Source: Candidatus Altimarinota bacterium
Lineage (GTDB): Bacteria > Patescibacteriota > Gracilibacteria > GCA-2401425 > JAJOLG01
Length of the DNA: 7,168 nt
Assembly: GCA_021129445.1 (NCBI GenBank)
Contig: JAJOLG010000023.1
Span: 1 to 7,168, forward strand
Direction of reading: 5' to 3'
The first letter of the stretch is position 1, and every line of letters starts with the position of its first letter. Made by a program: the position numbers and the translations under genes. Below are positions 6,271 to 7,168 of this stretch, one piece after another. The notes beneath the pieces are model-generated. The model saw nothing but the letters and a program-made list of their open reading frames with translations. It did no database searches and was not told the origin of the DNA.

Positions 6271-7168
6271 ATGAAAAAAAATAAAAATTTTTTAAAGGCA
6301 AAAAAATTTTTTTTTAAAATAAAATTTTTTAGAAATTTATTTTTTGTATTTTTATTATTTTTTATTTTTTCAGAAAATTCTTTTTCTGAGTGAAAAGTTG
6401 TTCAAAATATTTCAGAGGCTGAAAAAAATATTGAAAAATGAATTTTGCCATTTTGAGATGTTTCAAAAGATAATCCAGCAAAAGATGCAATTTTGGAACT
6501 TTATAGGAGAAATATTATTACTTGATATAAAGATCAAACTTTTAGGCCGGATGCAAAAATTTCAAGGGCTGAATTTGTAAAAATTGTTTTATGAGCAACA
6601 AATTGTACGGATTGTACAAGGCCAACCGAGGAAATTAAACAAAAATTTATTAACAAATCTTTCAGAGATGTTGAGGTTTGGGACTGGTTTCATTATTGTG
6701 TTTCGATTTGAAAGGATCAAAAAATTATTACTTGATATTTATCTGATTGACTTTTTAGACCGCATAAAAATATTTCAAGAGGTGAGGCGGTTGCAATTTT
6801 ATTGAGAAAAGTCGGTGTAAAAGTTGAAAAATATAATTGAGAATTTCATGATGTGAAAGATTATCATTGGTTTAAAGATTATGTAAAAACCGCAGTTGAT
6901 ATTTGACTGATTACAGAAAAAGATTGATATGTAAATCCTTTGGAGTATATTACAAGATGAGAATTTGCAATGATTACTTCAAATTTGTTATCAATTTATG
7001 ATTGTAGAGATAAAGATTTAGATAAAAATTGAATTCGTGATTTTTTAGAAATGGAAGATGGTATTTGACCTTGAAAATGGGGAGATGTTTTTTCTGGTAA
7101 AGAAGATGATTTTTTACAAAATTTTGCTGATTTTAATCAAATTCAGAATCAAATAAACAACCTAAACA
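6271..7168 (+). CDS. Secreted SLH-domain protein with calcium-loop-like motif (3' end outside window)
   Basis: The first 299 codons are visible in code 25, with about 15 TGA and 5 GGN glycines. TAG at 6259-6261 is in frame upstream, so ATG 6271 is the start. Residues 1-40 form a signal peptide: a Lys-rich start, a Phe/Leu hydrophobic core (about 19-33), then SENSFSEG as a possible cleavage zone. SLH repeat 1 is about 61-112 (FGDV, ITGYKDQTFRPD, ISRAEFVKIV). Repeat 2 is about 130-186 (FRDV, ITGYLSDGLFRP, ISRGEAVAIL). Repeat 3 is about 192-242 (FHDV, LITEKDGYVNP, ITRGEFAMI). These usually bind secondary wall polymer. Residues about 245-260 (CRDKDLDKNGIRDFLE) resemble a calcium-binding thrombospondin type 3 loop. 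The SLH block is at the N-terminus, so the functional domain probably lies beyond the window. Cysteines at 112, 115, 143 and 245 could form disulphides. No Shine-Dalgarno motif is seen. Confidence 0.92.

Noticed and set aside
6344-6805. Short plus-strand frames at 6344-6580 and 6584-6805
   Set aside because: They are in another frame than the SLH protein that covers the same bases with three recognisable repeats.
3-7168. Pseudogene cluster with many nonsense mutations
   Set aside because: Every apparent nonsense codon is TGA, while TAA and TAG appear only at gene ends, and the motifs stay intact. Decay would create all three stops and frameshifts.
3-7168. Mycoplasma-like code 4 (TGA as tryptophan)
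   Set aside because: TGA sits at conserved glycines such as L25 YG and the M23 VGTP, and ordinary TGG supplies tryptophan.
1-7168. CRISPR array, transposase, prophage or defence system
   Set aside because: There are no regularly spaced repeats, and none of the five proteins shows nuclease, integrase, transposase or toxin-antitoxin motifs.

Overview
The window is strongly A/T-rich bacterial DNA in which all five protein genes are full of in-frame TGA codons. Read with the standard code it looks like a wreck of short open frames. Read with TGA as glycine (genetic code 25) it resolves into five long clean genes. TGA falls on family-conserved glycines, for example the YG of ribosomal protein L25, the GY and DG positions of S-layer homology (SLH) repeats, and the VGTP and IGKTGNSG loops of an M23 peptidase. 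I counted by eye about 145 in-frame TGA codons against about 13 GGN codons. This points to Candidatus Gracilibacteria or Absconditabacteria (BD1-5/SR1, Patescibacteria/CPR). The window alone does not decide between the two.

Layout. Positions 3-2213 (+) hold the 3' part of a large protein with Ig-like beta domains, probably at the cell surface. A GC-stem terminator at 2245-2271 separates it from two convergent minus-strand genes. These are a 182-aa conserved protein of unknown function (2288-2836) and, upstream of it, a 661-aa membrane-anchored M23 metallopeptidase with an Ig-like segment, a charged linker and three C-terminal SLH repeats (2941-4926). A roughly 260-bp A/T-tract region (4927-5189) lies between divergent units. 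To its right on the plus strand are tRNA-Val(TAC), tRNA-Leu(CAA) and the gene for ribosomal protein L25/CTC (5453-6025), closed by an intrinsic terminator at 6047-6073. A degenerate REP-like inverted repeat follows (6112-6212). Then comes the 5' part of a second SLH protein, secreted, with three SLH repeats and a calcium-loop-like motif (6271 to the window end).

How it fits together. The theme is cell-envelope building. Two SLH proteins, one carrying a peptidoglycan-hydrolase domain, and an Ig-like-domain protein flank a small housekeeping cluster of two tRNAs and L25. I found no CRISPR array, transposase, defence system, phage gene or rRNA. The most notable features are the recoded glycine, a CGG codon at a position where an aromatic residue seems likely (a possible second reassignment), and the hydrolase-SLH fusion.
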